Source: Dissophora ornata (Eukaryota; Mortierellomycota; Mortierellomycetes; Mortierellales; Mortierellaceae). From it: a DNA stretch of 41,951 bases. Each line of letters opens with the position of its first letter. Positions within the stretch are counted from its first letter, which is position 1. The stretch covers positions 1 to 41,951 of the forward strand of contig MU616791.1 in assembly GCA_025201705.1 (NCBI GenBank), given 5' to 3'. The notes under the pieces were generated by a model that saw nothing but the letters and a program-made list of their open reading frames with translations, was not told where the DNA came from and searched no databases. A program made the translations under genes and the position numbers. Below are positions 1 to 10,810 of this stretch, in pieces.

Positions 1-280
1 TTGAGAACAGCAGACGGAAACACCAGCCGTCCCCTTTTCTCTGAGGTACTGCAACACCCTTCTTTTCTTCGCGCCAGGCACCCAGCGTGGAAAAAACGAA
101 AAAAAAACGCGCGTTTCATGCATTTGATTGGCGTCGCCACAGAAAAAAAAAATACTCATTACCCGTTTGCTCTCTACTTTTTTTTTCGACCCTTTTTGCT
201 TGACGAACAGTAGCTTACGAAGCAACACACCAAAACAAAAACAACAAACCTCCCCGGGATACCCCTCTAAAAAAGTCAAC
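1..280 (+). promoter_or_regulatory. Upstream and 5' leader region of VMA1
   Basis: No coding sequence is recognisable here. The stretch holds several T and A runs and ends with an A-rich leader directly before the proposed start codon at 281. It probably contains the VMA1 promoter and 5' UTR; no TATA box or transcription-factor site can be assigned with confidence. Confidence 0.4.
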
Positions 281-3167
281 ATGGTAAACGATATTCTCTT
301 TTTTTTTTTCCTCCTCCTCTCGCCTTGCCACACGCCCCTCTGTCCCCTCGAGGGATGCGTGGCGTCTCTTTTGCCCTACAACATTGTCCCCCTGACCTGC
401 ATCTGACCCCCAAGCCTGACCCGAACCTGACCGTGCCATTGAGGGGGAAAGAAAAACTAAAACACATGCTGTTCATCATCAACCTAGGCTGGAGCTTTGA
501 GCAACGCGAAAAAGAATCTCATCAAGATCTCGGACCACGACAATGAAGGCGACTTTGGATACGTCTATGGTGTCTCCGGTCCAGGTACGATAGATAACCC
601 ACATTCTGTAGATCAGATTTTGGTCGTTTTGCATGGCGTGGGAAGCGCGCGCGCCTTTTTTTAGCTCTTTTTTTTTCTACTCTCTCTCACTGATTTTCGT
701 TTTCAATGTGTTGGAAATAGTGGTTATCGCCGACAACATGAACGGAGCCGCCATGTACGAGTTGGTAAGTCGCTCCTTTCCCCCAATGGATATTTCTCCC
801 AGGATCTGTTGTGTTTAGTATACGTTTTTGCACAGAAATGGCTTACTCACACACACCCCATGCCTCAACTGCTCGACATTTTCTAGGTTCGTGTTGGTCA
901 CGACGAGTTGGTCGGAGAGGTCATTCGTATTGAAGGACACAAGGCCACCATCCAGGTCTACGAGGAGACCTGTACGTAACATGCTGCAATCTTTGCCTCG
1001 GGATCAATTGCTGCGATCTGCGCGATATGTCCTGCCGCTACCTCGTTAACATGTACCCTTATGACATTCCTCTGTCTCTCTCTCTCTCTCTTTCCGTCTT
1101 GCTTTATTCGATGGCGATCTTGTCCTCCAGCTGGTTTGACCGTTGGTGATCCAGTTCTGCGTACCGGCAAGCCCTTGTCTGTCGAGTTGGGACCTGGTCT
1201 CATGGGCAACATTTACGACGGTATTCAGCGTCCATTGAAGGTTAGATGACTCGCCTGGATCAGACTGAAGAAACAGCGGAGGCCCCCCTTTCTTTCTTTG
1301 TTTTTGGTCAACCTGTTCTAACAATTTATTTTTTTTTGACCCCATTGTAGGCTATCAGTGATCAATCGGAGAGTATTTACATTCCTCGTGGTATCTCTAC
1401 CGTCGCTTTGGATAAGAAGATCTCATGGGACTTTGTTCCCCAGAACTTCAAGGTAAAACGAAAACAGTTTTCTTTTCTTTTTCTTTTGACCTCCCTGTTT
1501 ACCAGAGTATTAATCGCCCATTTTCATTGAACTGTAGGTCGGCGATCACATTACCGGAGGTGACGCTTATGGAGCGGTTTACGAAAACAGCTTGGTGACG
1601 AACCATTTGATCACGCTCCCTCCTCGATCCCGCGGAACCATCACGTACATTGCGGAGAAGGGTTCATACACCTTGGAGGACAAGGTTCTGGAGATTGACT
1701 TCAATGGCGAGAAGCAAGAGTTCACAATGATGCACATGTGGCCCGTCCGTTCCCCTCGTCCTGTTGCGGAAAAGTTGGTTGCAGACTACCCACTTTTGAC
1801 CGGTCAGCGTGTGTTGGACGCTCTTTTCCCGTATGCGTTCTATTTATCTTTTTTTTTTCGACTCTTTTTATTGAATCAAGAATGGATCTCACAATAGTTA
1901 CTGACCTTTTTTTTTTTTTGGGATCTTCTGTGGTCAAAAAATAGTTGCGTCCAGGGAGGTACAACTGCTATTCCCGGAGCTTTCGGATGCGGCAAGACTG
2001 TGATTTCGCAGTCGTTGTCAAAGTACTCCAACTCGGATATTATTATCTATGTCGGATGTGGAGAGCGTGGAAACGAGATGGCTGAGGTGTTGATGGATTT
2101 CCCTCAACTCTCGATCCAGGTGGGAGATCGTCAAGAGTCGATCATGAAGAGAACCACACTTGTGGCCAACACCTCCAACATGCCTGTCGCAGCTCGTGAG
2201 GCCTCGATTTACACGGGTATTACCTTGTCAGAGTACTTCCGTGACCAGGGCAAGAACGTTGCCATGATGGCAGATTCGACCTCGCGTTGGGCAGAGGCTC
2301 TTCGTGAGATTTCGGGTCGTCTTGCAGAGATGCCCGCTGATAGCGGTTACCCAGCTTACTTGGGAGCTCGTCTTGCCTCTTTCTACGAGCGTGCCGGAAA
2401 GGTTGTTTGCTTGGGTAACCCCAGACGTGAGGGATCAGTCTCGGTCGTGGGAGCAGTGTCCCCCCCAGGAGGAGATTTCGCAGATCCTGTGACGCAGTCG
2501 ACGTTGGGTATTGTGCAAGTCTTTTGGGGTTTGGACAAGAAGTTGGCTCAACGCAAGCATTTCCCTTCGATCAATTGGTCTCTGTCCTATTCCAAGTACA
2601 CGAATGTTTTGGCGCAATTTTATGAAAAGGAGGATCCCGAGTTTATCACTTTGCGTAACAAGACGCGTGAGATTTTACAAGAGGAACAAGACTTGTCCGA
2701 GATTGTTCAATTGGTTGGAAAATCAGCTTTGGCAGAGAAGGACAAGATTGTGTTGGAAGTGGCCAAGTTGTTGAACGATGATTTCTTGCAACAGAATGGA
2801 TATTCCAACTATGATCGTTACTGTCCTTTTTACAAGACAGTTTGGATGTTGCGTAACATGTTGTTCTTTTATGATCAGGCGGTTCATACGGTCGAGTCAT
2901 CCCAGAATGTCACTTGGGCCAAGATCAGGGATTCCTTGGGTGATTTGTTGTACAAGTTGAGTTCCATGAAGTTTGAGGATCCGGATGATGGAGAGCAGAT
3001 CTTGCGTCAAAAGTACTCGGATCTTTACAAGGAGATCGAGGACAAGTTCAGGTATGTTGGAGATCTCTCTCTCTCTCTTTTTTTTTCTGTGTGTGTGTGT
3101 CAGTAGACATGAGACTAACACCACAATCCTTTCTTCATAACATAGGACATTCATGGACTCGAACTAA
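281..3167 (+). CDS. VMA1: V-type proton ATPase catalytic subunit A (9 exons)
   Basis: This is the ATP-hydrolysing A subunit of the V1 sector, which drives proton pumping into vacuoles and other acidic compartments. Exons by hand: 281-283, 488-584, 721-764, 887-971, 1131-1240, 1351-1452, 1538-1830, 1945-3051 and 3146-3167, giving 620 aa, against about 617 for the yeast protein without its intein. The spliced product starts [16 protein letters not shown] and runs through [35 protein letters not shown] and the P-loop GAFGCGKT. The catalytic [10 protein letters not shown] and [18 protein letters not shown] segments are intact, and it ends KFRTFMDSN. All joins keep frame and use GT-AG. The P-loop exon runs through uninterrupted, so the VDE-type intein of yeast Vma1 is absent. 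The start codon is alone in exon 1, separated from codon 2 by a 204-nt intron. Confidence 0.96.
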
Positions 3168-3513
3168 AAGAAAGCTGATGATGGAATGGGCGATGGGCGA
3201 AGCAAGGAAGGCTATATTACTTTTTTTTTTTTCTTTCTGGTTGTTAAAAAAAGAACATTGTCGACAGTGGGATTTCATATATAAAGATTATCATCCAAAG
3301 AAGAACAGAGAGATGAAGAGACGACGTGTGTGTTTGTGTAAATGTGTGTGTGTTTTTTTTTCTTTTAATTCTGTGGAAATAAAAAAGAAAGATGAGTGTG
3401 CGATTATTTTTCTTTTTTTTTTTTCCTAAAAAAAATCCTCCCTCCGTATCATATCATGATTGCTTGGAGGGAGGGAGATCGCGCAGCATTTATTTTTTCC
3501 AAGGAAAGAAAAG
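3168..3513. other. Convergent 3' region between VMA1 and INTS7
   Basis: These 346 bp lie between two stop codons facing each other and must hold both 3' UTRs. The stretch is rich in T runs, GT runs and A runs. An AAATAAA at about 3378-3384 is a possible VMA1 polyadenylation signal. No ORF here resembles a protein. Confidence 0.5.
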
Positions 3514-6500
3514 CTATGAGCGCATGGTTGGCTGAAGAGCTTGTCCTGCAACAAAGAACTCTTGTGGGATCGGGATTGGGAATGAGATGTACTGAGAGAT
3601 CAGCTGCCGCACGATCGAGATGCCTCTCTATCAGATTTTAGAAAAACAACGATTAAAATTACGTTTTGCAACAATTACGGATCTTTCTTTTTCTTTTTCT
3701 TTTCTCTTCTTTTTTTTTTTACCTCCAGAGCGTCAATGTCTCGTCCTTTCACCTGCTTGTCAACGAACCCCAGCGTCTTCCGCGTCGAGGTCTTGAAGAC
3801 ATCCAGAAAAGTCTCCTTCTGCCCCCCACCCACGAGCTGTTCACCATCATCTTGTTGCTGTTCCTCTTGTTCCTGAAGGAACAACAACGGAATCAGCAAC
3901 GGATCAATGTCAAACACATCGTCTTCTGCATCATCATCATCTTCATCCATATCTCTATCCTCCCCCTGCAACATCTTGCCCTCGTCACCACCAGATCTAC
4001 TACTACCCATGCGATCCAAGATCTTGGCAACTCTCTGGATCGCGAATGCGATGATAAGACACATCGTTTGCAGGATCTCGATCGCGTTGTCTGACTGTCG
4101 ATGATCTGTCTTCTCCACAACTGACAATGAAAAAGAGGAGGAGGACGGCGTGATCGAGGTTTGGAGCACAGTGTACTGATGCGCAAGCCGGTTGAATTTT
4201 TCCGCACAGCGATACAGTGCTACTTCATCGCCGGGTAACGCCAATGTCAGCGGTGTGGTGGCCGTTGTAGTAGAATGATGGTGAGAACGTTGACGCTCTG
4301 TTGAAAGACTTGTAGAGAGGAAATGGAGCGTTGCTACCGTCGACTGGCATATGTGGAGATAATTCCGGCGTAAACTACAGAACTGTATATGGAATGTTCG
4401 GTCCACTTGGTACGCTTCCAGTTCCTGGTAACAACACATACATAAAATGAGGTTAAGCTGGAAGAATACGCAAGCTGAGAATACACAAATCAAGAACAAA
4501 AGAAAAAAAGGATATGATACCTCAAGATACCCCACAACCTTGATATACATCTGCTGTTGCGAGTAAAGGTCCAACCGTCCATCATCACCCCTTTGCTTTC
4601 CTTCTTCCTGCTCTTCGTCCTTTTGCCTTCGACTATCAGACCCCACTGTCGCTGCGGTCTGCAGCGAACTCTCGATCAATGCTACCGTCTGCACCGTCAT
4701 CAGCCACAATGATGCCGAAACACTCGTCACGCATTTCTCTTGATTCCTGAACGCATTCAGCGCAAGGGATGACCAACCAGCCTGCAAAGAGTATCGCCCA
4801 ACTTGGTAGAGTTCCCAGTGGTTCTTTGTGAACCGCTCCAGCATGTCAACTTGACCGAAACGATCCAGAATTTGTGATACGCGCGATTCAAAGGCCATGG
4901 TAGCGGAACTGGAAGGAGTGGCATGATAAAGGACAGAGGATTCTAGAAGCACTCTGTAGACCAGGATCTGAATGTAAGCAGAAGCAGAAGCAGAAAGAGG
5001 AAAAAACATAAATCCCGAGTTAGAAGCTGTCTAGTATGATTACTACGATAATTAAGTTCACGCTGGTAAGAAATATCAGCTTACAAAGGTCTGGGTATCC
5101 GGAGAGTCGACGTTGTTCTCCAAGTAAGCCAGGATAACGTCCTGCATCGCGTACGCCTTCCTTGGTTGCTGCCGTGTAATATGCAGAAGTGCCTTTGCCA
5201 CTAACGCCGAGACATCTAAAGTTTTTTTTGTGTCAAGCACGTCGTGTTTAATTGACCTAATTCGCCCAACAAACACAGCAAAAACATACACTCGTGCCAA
5301 ACCGCGGTCGATGAGCAGCCTATCTCGCTCTTACCTTTGTAGGTGTCGACCCATTCCAAGAGAGTTTTCAATAATACATCTACACCCGACCCTTCTTCAA
5401 GTGTCAGCGTCACCAACGCCCACAGAATCCTCTTTGACTGACTAATATCCTCTTTCGACACCAAGATCCCGCCGTTGCTGTTGCCGTTGCTGTTGCTGTT
5501 GCCGGCTCCTTGGAGATCTCCATATCGAGACCACATCTTGACAAAGAATTGCTCCATTGACTGTGTCACAACCTTCACGGCCTCCTGGAAGGTCTTATCT
5601 GCTGTGCTCGAGAACCCTGCAGCCTCAGACCGCCTGTAATAGGGCAACATTACAGACAAGACTGCGTAACATTCTAGAACCACAAGTCGTGACGGCGACC
5701 AAGAAGGCAATAAAGATGATGACAAGGACGAGAAGGCACGTTCAAGGATGTGGAGGCTGGCCTGGATGTAGCTCTTCATAGTATCGGCGCCGGAATCCAC
5801 CAGGGAGATCGACGTCATAACGCCTGTCAGTCGAAAGATCTTGTCCAATGCCACCATTGCCCGAAGTGTTGTTCTTTCGTCCTTGGATTCTACAGCCACA
5901 TCGAAAATTGCCTACATAAAAGACACGACCACATTTTTTTTTCTTTCTCAGCTTGCTGCGCGACTCTTCTGGTATCAAGAGGAAAACCTAGAAAGGAGAA
6001 ACTCTTTTTTCGTTACCTTGATCTGCGCAGGACTGAATTCAATGCTCTTCTGCGCCAACAATCCTATGCACATCAACGCCACTCGCCGGATTCCGGGCTG
6101 CGCCTGTGTCTGGTCCTGCGCTCGCTGCAACAGTAATTCGATCTGCTGATCGACATCTACCAGTGAATGCGACGCTAGGCGGGTCAGTGTCCTCAGGATC
6201 GCGACCGTGTACTCTCCATCCTGATTCAATTCCAATATATCCACACATGTTTTCCTCGCCTAAGAAACCCCCCCGACAAAGAAACTTTAGCTCTCTATTC
6301 GTCATATTAACTTGAAAAAAATCGTCATGAGGAACCTGCAGCACAAAAGCATACCAGTCGAGCAAGAGTAATGTCTTCAAACATGTGTCCAAAGATCCGG
6401 ATCAGCCGCCTCTTGAGCGGCAGCGGTGTCTTTGTATCGCGAACCATGAACGCCAGCTTGCCAGAGATGATTGCGCAGAACCGTTGAGATTGAGCACAGA

Positions 6501-7309
6501 TCATGTCGGCAGCGTAGACTGCTGCGCTGACCTCCATTGCTTCCAATGAATCCAAAGAATGAATGACCCTGGTTGGATGGTCGGATAAGAGGTATATGAC
6601 TTTAGTTTTTCCTTGTTCTGAAAATTGACGCCAAGCATTTGGAACTGAAATTCCATCATCCCTTGAGAGAGAGTCCCTTACTTGTGATATACGTCGATAC
6701 GATCTGAGACGATTGTTGCCATGCATCCGAGAACTCTAGAATCAATCATCATTGACAGCTCATGAGCGACTCGTGGGTCTCGCCTCCGTATTCCTTAATA
6801 CTCTCGCCAATCCCGAACACTTACCGAAGCGTAATAGCACGCGCAAGTGGGTCATTGGACTGCAGCATGGGCGAGATACGCTTGATAGTTTCTTCCACGT
6901 TGATCACCTTATTCAGATGCTGATGACTCTTCTTAAACACCTGCAAGATAGCATGTCGCTGAATGTTGTTGCTTTTGTTGTTTGATGTTGTTGTTGTTTG
7001 ACAAAAAGAAAAAGAAAAGGCATGGAAGTTAGTGGTTGGTTGGTAGCCCTTGTCTTCTTACCCCGTTCCCTTGGATCTACGTCTATAACCTCCCCCAATT
7101 GCCATCATGCCGTTTTACCTATTGCGGAAATAATCTGCAAGCTTCAGGACAGCAGCGTTGATGATGACTGGGTATGGGCATTCGTCAAACAGGTGTGTAA
7201 ACGACGCGATCGCATGCAACTGGTCCGCTGTCCGCTGTGTCCTGTACTCTGTCTCGAGCTCTACCAGCCGTTTGAATCCAGCTTCGTCAGGGGCATTCCG
7301 TGGCGCCAT
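3514..7309 (-). CDS. INTS7: Integrator complex subunit 7 homologue (10 exons)
   Basis: INTS7 is an alpha-helical-repeat scaffold of Integrator, the nuclear complex that cleaves nascent RNA Pol II transcripts. Exons (minus): 7309-7119, 6971-6825, 6735-6682, 6568-6355, 6259-6017, 5911-5335, 5215-5085, 4967-4521, 4424-3723 and 3627-3514, giving about 939 aa; human INTS7 is 962. Conserved blocks in order: FDECPYPVIINAAVLKLADYF near residue 50, SNDPLARAITLR, HSLDSLEAMEVSAAVYAAD, TPLPLKRRLIRIFGHM, SLVDVDQQIELLLQ and FHIQFCSLRRNYL. A last exon carries IPIPQEFFVAGQALQPT, matching the human LSFQRYFFQKLQ region. The first ATG in frame is 7309. Without the final splice the frame would end at 3675 in a Lys-rich tail. 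The intron 4520-4425 is 96 nt with no in-frame stop. The long Ig-like C-terminal region of human INTS7 is not present. Some exon edges may be off by a base or two. Confidence 0.85.
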
Positions 7310-7522
7310 CGTTGAAATCTCCTTGACAAGAACAATACTATCACGACGCGCCGTTGTTTTCTTTCCCCTCTTGTAGCTATATCCCGGCGCTATTGTTGCT
7401 GATTCCAGAGAAAGACGGCGAATCCTTTTTCGTGAATCTTGATGGCGTTCTAATGCAGTTGCGGACAAAATAAAAGAGAGCAAAAACGCTCCTTCGCGTT
7501 TGGGTCACACAGCCGTTCACGT

Positions 7523-7528
7523 CACGTG
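7523..7528. promoter_or_regulatory. CACGTG (E-box/CRE-like) hexamer upstream of INTS7
   Basis: The sequence GTCACGTGTAC lies about 215 bp upstream of the INTS7 start codon. CACGTG is the core bound by bHLH factors such as Cbf1 and Pho4 in other fungi. Regulation here is inference from motif and position only. Confidence 0.25.
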
Positions 7529-7557
7529 TACATCCGCCCCTGCAACGGCCATGTTGG

Positions 7558-7558
<1 letters not shown>

Positions 7559-7586
<28 letters not shown>
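7559..7586. repeat. (CT)14 microsatellite
   Basis: An uninterrupted run of 14 CT dinucleotides lies in the non-coding gap between the Dicer-like and INTS7 genes. Confidence 0.95.
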
Positions 7587-7591
<5 letters not shown>

Positions 7592-7774
7592 AAAGGACCC
7601 ATGAATCCTCAAAAAAACAAGTAAATACAAGAGATCACAAAGATATTTGGCAATCGTGCAAAGGCTTTTATACAAGTTGGCTGTTTGTTACATGTCGCTA
7701 CTTTTGGGGGTCTTCATAAATTCTAGACCAATATCCTATTCTTCTCGCCTCCTTTGCCGGATCTCTGCTGTTTC

Positions 7775-10357
7775 TTACATGTAGCGACCATTAAAGTGCC
7801 ATTCGGTGCTTCTGCTACCTTCATCAACATGGCTCCTGAGCGTGGGCTCGAGCATCCGCATGAACAACGCGCATACAGCCTCGTAGTTGCAACCCGAATC
7901 CATATAGACCGCTCCAAAGATACTCTCCATAATATCTGCGAGGACCTTTGATATTTTGCAGTCTTTCCAGTACTCGCCATCGGGGTGCGCAGATTTCTGT
8001 CTCGCTCTGATCAACGTAATTTCCGCATCGTCGATGATCTTGGTGACGATCGGGCTGTGGTATCGGATATGGCGATGAAGTCCATTGATGACACACAACG
8101 TCCCGAGCGTCACGTTGGTCACACTACGACGCTTCAATTCGATAGTCAGCTCAGTGCTTCTTCTCGGATAGCGCAGTGACCAGTAGTGAGCGGCGACCAC
8201 GTCCAATACGGCGTCGCCCAGAAACTCTAGCCTGTCGTAGCTAGGCTCTCCATAGCAAGCATTTGTCCGGGGGTGCAGTAGAGCTTCCATCAGTAGTCGC
8301 CTGTCCTCAAAGACATAACCAAGGATGGCTTCTACCATTTCAACCTCGCCGTTCTCTGGCACCGATACTGTTGTGGTTGGATCAGTTGCCAAAGACCGGG
8401 CGGTCCGGTACGCCTTTCCAAAGTCGCTCCACTCTTGGATACCTTGGAACGGCTCGAGATGGAGTGTTGCCGCAGACAAGGCCTTATCGAACCCACTCGA
8501 TAGAAAGCCTTGCCCAACGAGCTGCTTCAGACCTCTGCTCGTAATTTTCTTCAACCGATCGTCGCTCAGTTGAAATTCTCTAAACTGTGTGAGACTGTCC
8601 TCCTGCCAATCAGGCCACCGTATATAGAGATCCAGGGCTGAAAGGAACTTGAGAAACGCTCCACCAATAGCAACCACGTGTGGATTATTCATGAATCGTT
8701 TTTTGAAGTCATTTAGCCCTACCGGTACCGCCCCCTCGGCGTCCATTTCTATCTCCGTTTCTGTATACCAAGTGCGCTTCTTCCAGCTGAAACTTAGCGA
8801 CACTTTCTGTTGTGCTCCAAGACTAGAGGGGGTAGGGATGGGATGAGATATTACTAACCCTGGATACGGCGTGAGCGCCAAATCGGGTTTCGACTGCTCT
8901 GTCAGGATATTCAGGACCGGCAGGAACCTGTTGTCGAGGGCGCCCACGGAGTGGAGTTCCCTGCAGGCCTTGAACACCGCTGCGCGTCGTGCAAGAATCT
9001 CCCTTGAGAACCCACCAGAATAGAACTCCAGGATCGGAGCTCCAACTGGTAGGGTCAACCAACAATGCCAGACTGTTGGAGGGCCGGACTCGGCAATTTC
9101 GAACGTTGGCACAGACAGGGTATCGTTATGAGCCGTTAGTGAAGCGCAATAGACATAAAGAACCGATATCGCGGACCAAAACGTGAGCTGAGCTCCAGTT
9201 GCCTTAATCTCAAAGACTGAATCGACCTTGCTCAACTCATCCAGCTCGACTTCGTCGTGCTGGATTTCGTCGTCGTTATCGATATTCCAGTCCTCCAACT
9301 CTGGGATGATGTCGTCTAAAAAACTGCTGCACATGGCCCATGTATCTTGTTGTGATATTTCCTCGGGCTCCCATGGTATGATCCATGCAACGTTGTTGTG
9401 TCGTTGCCTCATAAGGAGCGCTATATCCATCGATGGCGTCATGATGCGAGCATCCAATGATCCCGCAGGCCTTCAGGAATCCATTCCCGTAAAAATAAGG
9501 ACGATACTATTAATAAAAACTAACGACAAATGACGCTGTAATATGTCTCCTTTGACCATAGTCGCGAACTTTACCTATCTCTGTTTGGCTCAGGCGCGAA
9601 CCACCCCAAGATTGGCTTGAAGCAATGGTCCTTTTTCATGTGATTCAGACAATTATCCGAGACGAACAGATATTGCTGATATTTCACAATGTGAGAAAAA
9701 AAGAAGAGAGAAGAAAGGCGATGAGCATACGCATTAAAGTCTGAAAAATCAAATCGCATGGACCAGTGTTTCCATTGAAGCTGATACCAACGCAAAGAGG
9801 CATCAGTTACTCACCACATCAACATTGACGGCTGGGCACTGCATAATGTTAACGAAAATCTCTGTCGTCATAACCACGACGTCAAAGAACGGCCGGACAC
9901 TGTCCCAGATCTGGACGTCATAAGTGTCGGGGTCTGTGATATCCACCAAGGTCTTGGCCCGGATATCGGTGTTGCTTATAATGTAAGCTTGTTGTAGATG
10001 GACCAGGGCGACACTTGGGACTATGTAGAAAGTCATCCTCGTCTATGAGTAAAGGGTGGTTAGGATGACAGGACCAGAATTTCAGCTCACTCGATTTCCA
10101 TCCTGCCATTGATTTTCGGCTACATTTTCGCGTTCTACCTTGGAGTTCCCCTCTCGAGCGTAACCGACAATGTCCTTTAGTATCATAAAGGACGCGACAG
10201 CGCCGTCACTGGAGGGGTTGGAAACGGCAATCACATTGACGGGAAACAAACTGCTTCCCACTTCCTCCAACTTGCTTGCTTCAACCATTGTGACATCGGC
10301 GCTGTGAGGACTGCTACTGCTGCTACTGTTTCTGGCGCTTATTGCGGCCTTTGTCAT
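7775..10357 (-). CDS. Compact Dicer-like protein: relic helicase, DUF283, dead RNase IIIa, intact RNase IIIb (4 exons)
   Basis: Exons (minus): 10357-10091, 10042-9815, 9675-9575 and 9470-7775, giving 763 aa; canonical fungal Dicers are roughly 1,400-1,600 aa. Residues 41-63 (NVIAVSNPSSDGAVASFMIL) align with the Dicer P-loop segment, but GSGKT is replaced by SSDGA. Motif Ia survives as IVPSVALVHLQQ, FFDVVVMTTEIFVNIM follows, and the DECH box reads DNCL at 172-175. The rest of the helicase core is absent. A Dicer dimerisation domain (DUF283) spans about 286-388. The RNase IIIa remnant, about 451-553, reads HVVAIGGAFLKF where ERLExLGDxFLKF is expected (Glu to Val 465, Asp to Gly 469), and its second metal-binding helix is missing. 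RNase IIIb (577-748) is complete: DRLEFLGDAVLD with E614 and D618, KVLADIMESIFGA with D711 and E714. No PAZ or dsRBD is seen. The exon D acceptor is the least certain join. Confidence 0.8.
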
Positions 10358-10810
10358 GTTTGGAAAGGATAGACGGTAGGAGGGGGGTACAAGCTGTGGA
10401 CGGAGTGTCGTTTATTTTGTCCGGTGAGTGAACTGGACAGCTTATGTATTAGTAAGGCTCCTGTGGTGCTCGGAAGGCAGGGGTGTTGCGAAAGAAGAAG
10501 TAGGTCTCTCGGATCACCATGTGTCGATTATGAATGGGGAAATTGTTTGGTGGCAATGAAACGAATGAATGCGGCTCAAAAATAACGCGAGAACGTTACA
10601 CGCACAGCAATTGCTTTCCGCTGCGGTCACTTGTGCGATCTTTCATTCAGGGACAAACTGCCTCCGTGGCCAAGACATGAAGACGCACATCACTATCAAT
10701 ATCACTTTCCGGGTCATCCTTGATGGAATATGTTTTTTTTTTTTTTATTGCAAATGAAAATGGATATGTAGAATGCTCTAAATAGTACAATGCGAAGCGT
10801 GAATAAAGGC
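10358..10810. other. Intergenic gap, Dicer-like promoter and REI1 3' side
   Basis: About 450 bp without a credible gene lie between two minus-strand genes. The REI1-like 3' UTR is expected next to 10811, and a T/A tract lies at 10733-10747. The part nearest 10358 should contain the promoter of the Dicer-like gene. No clear core promoter motif was found. Confidence 0.4.

Larger units (their letters stand above)
7310..7774. other. Gap between INTS7 start and Dicer-like stop
   Basis: This stretch contains the INTS7 upstream region and the 3' UTR of the Dicer-like gene. It holds a (CT)14 run, a CACGTG hexamer and, on the minus strand at 7672-7663, the decamer TATAAAAGCC about 350 bp before the INTS7 ATG. 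The frame upstream of the INTS7 ATG is open for a while but has no earlier ATG, so it is treated as leader. Confidence 0.45.

Noticed and set aside
1945..3051. Intein inside VMA1, as in yeast
   Set aside because: The region from CVQGGTT through GAFGCGKT to ERGNEM is continuous, with no insertion.
9571..9795. 74-aa ORF as a separate small gene
   Set aside because: Only its C-terminal third is conserved; it fits as Dicer-like exon C (9675-9575), the rest being intron.
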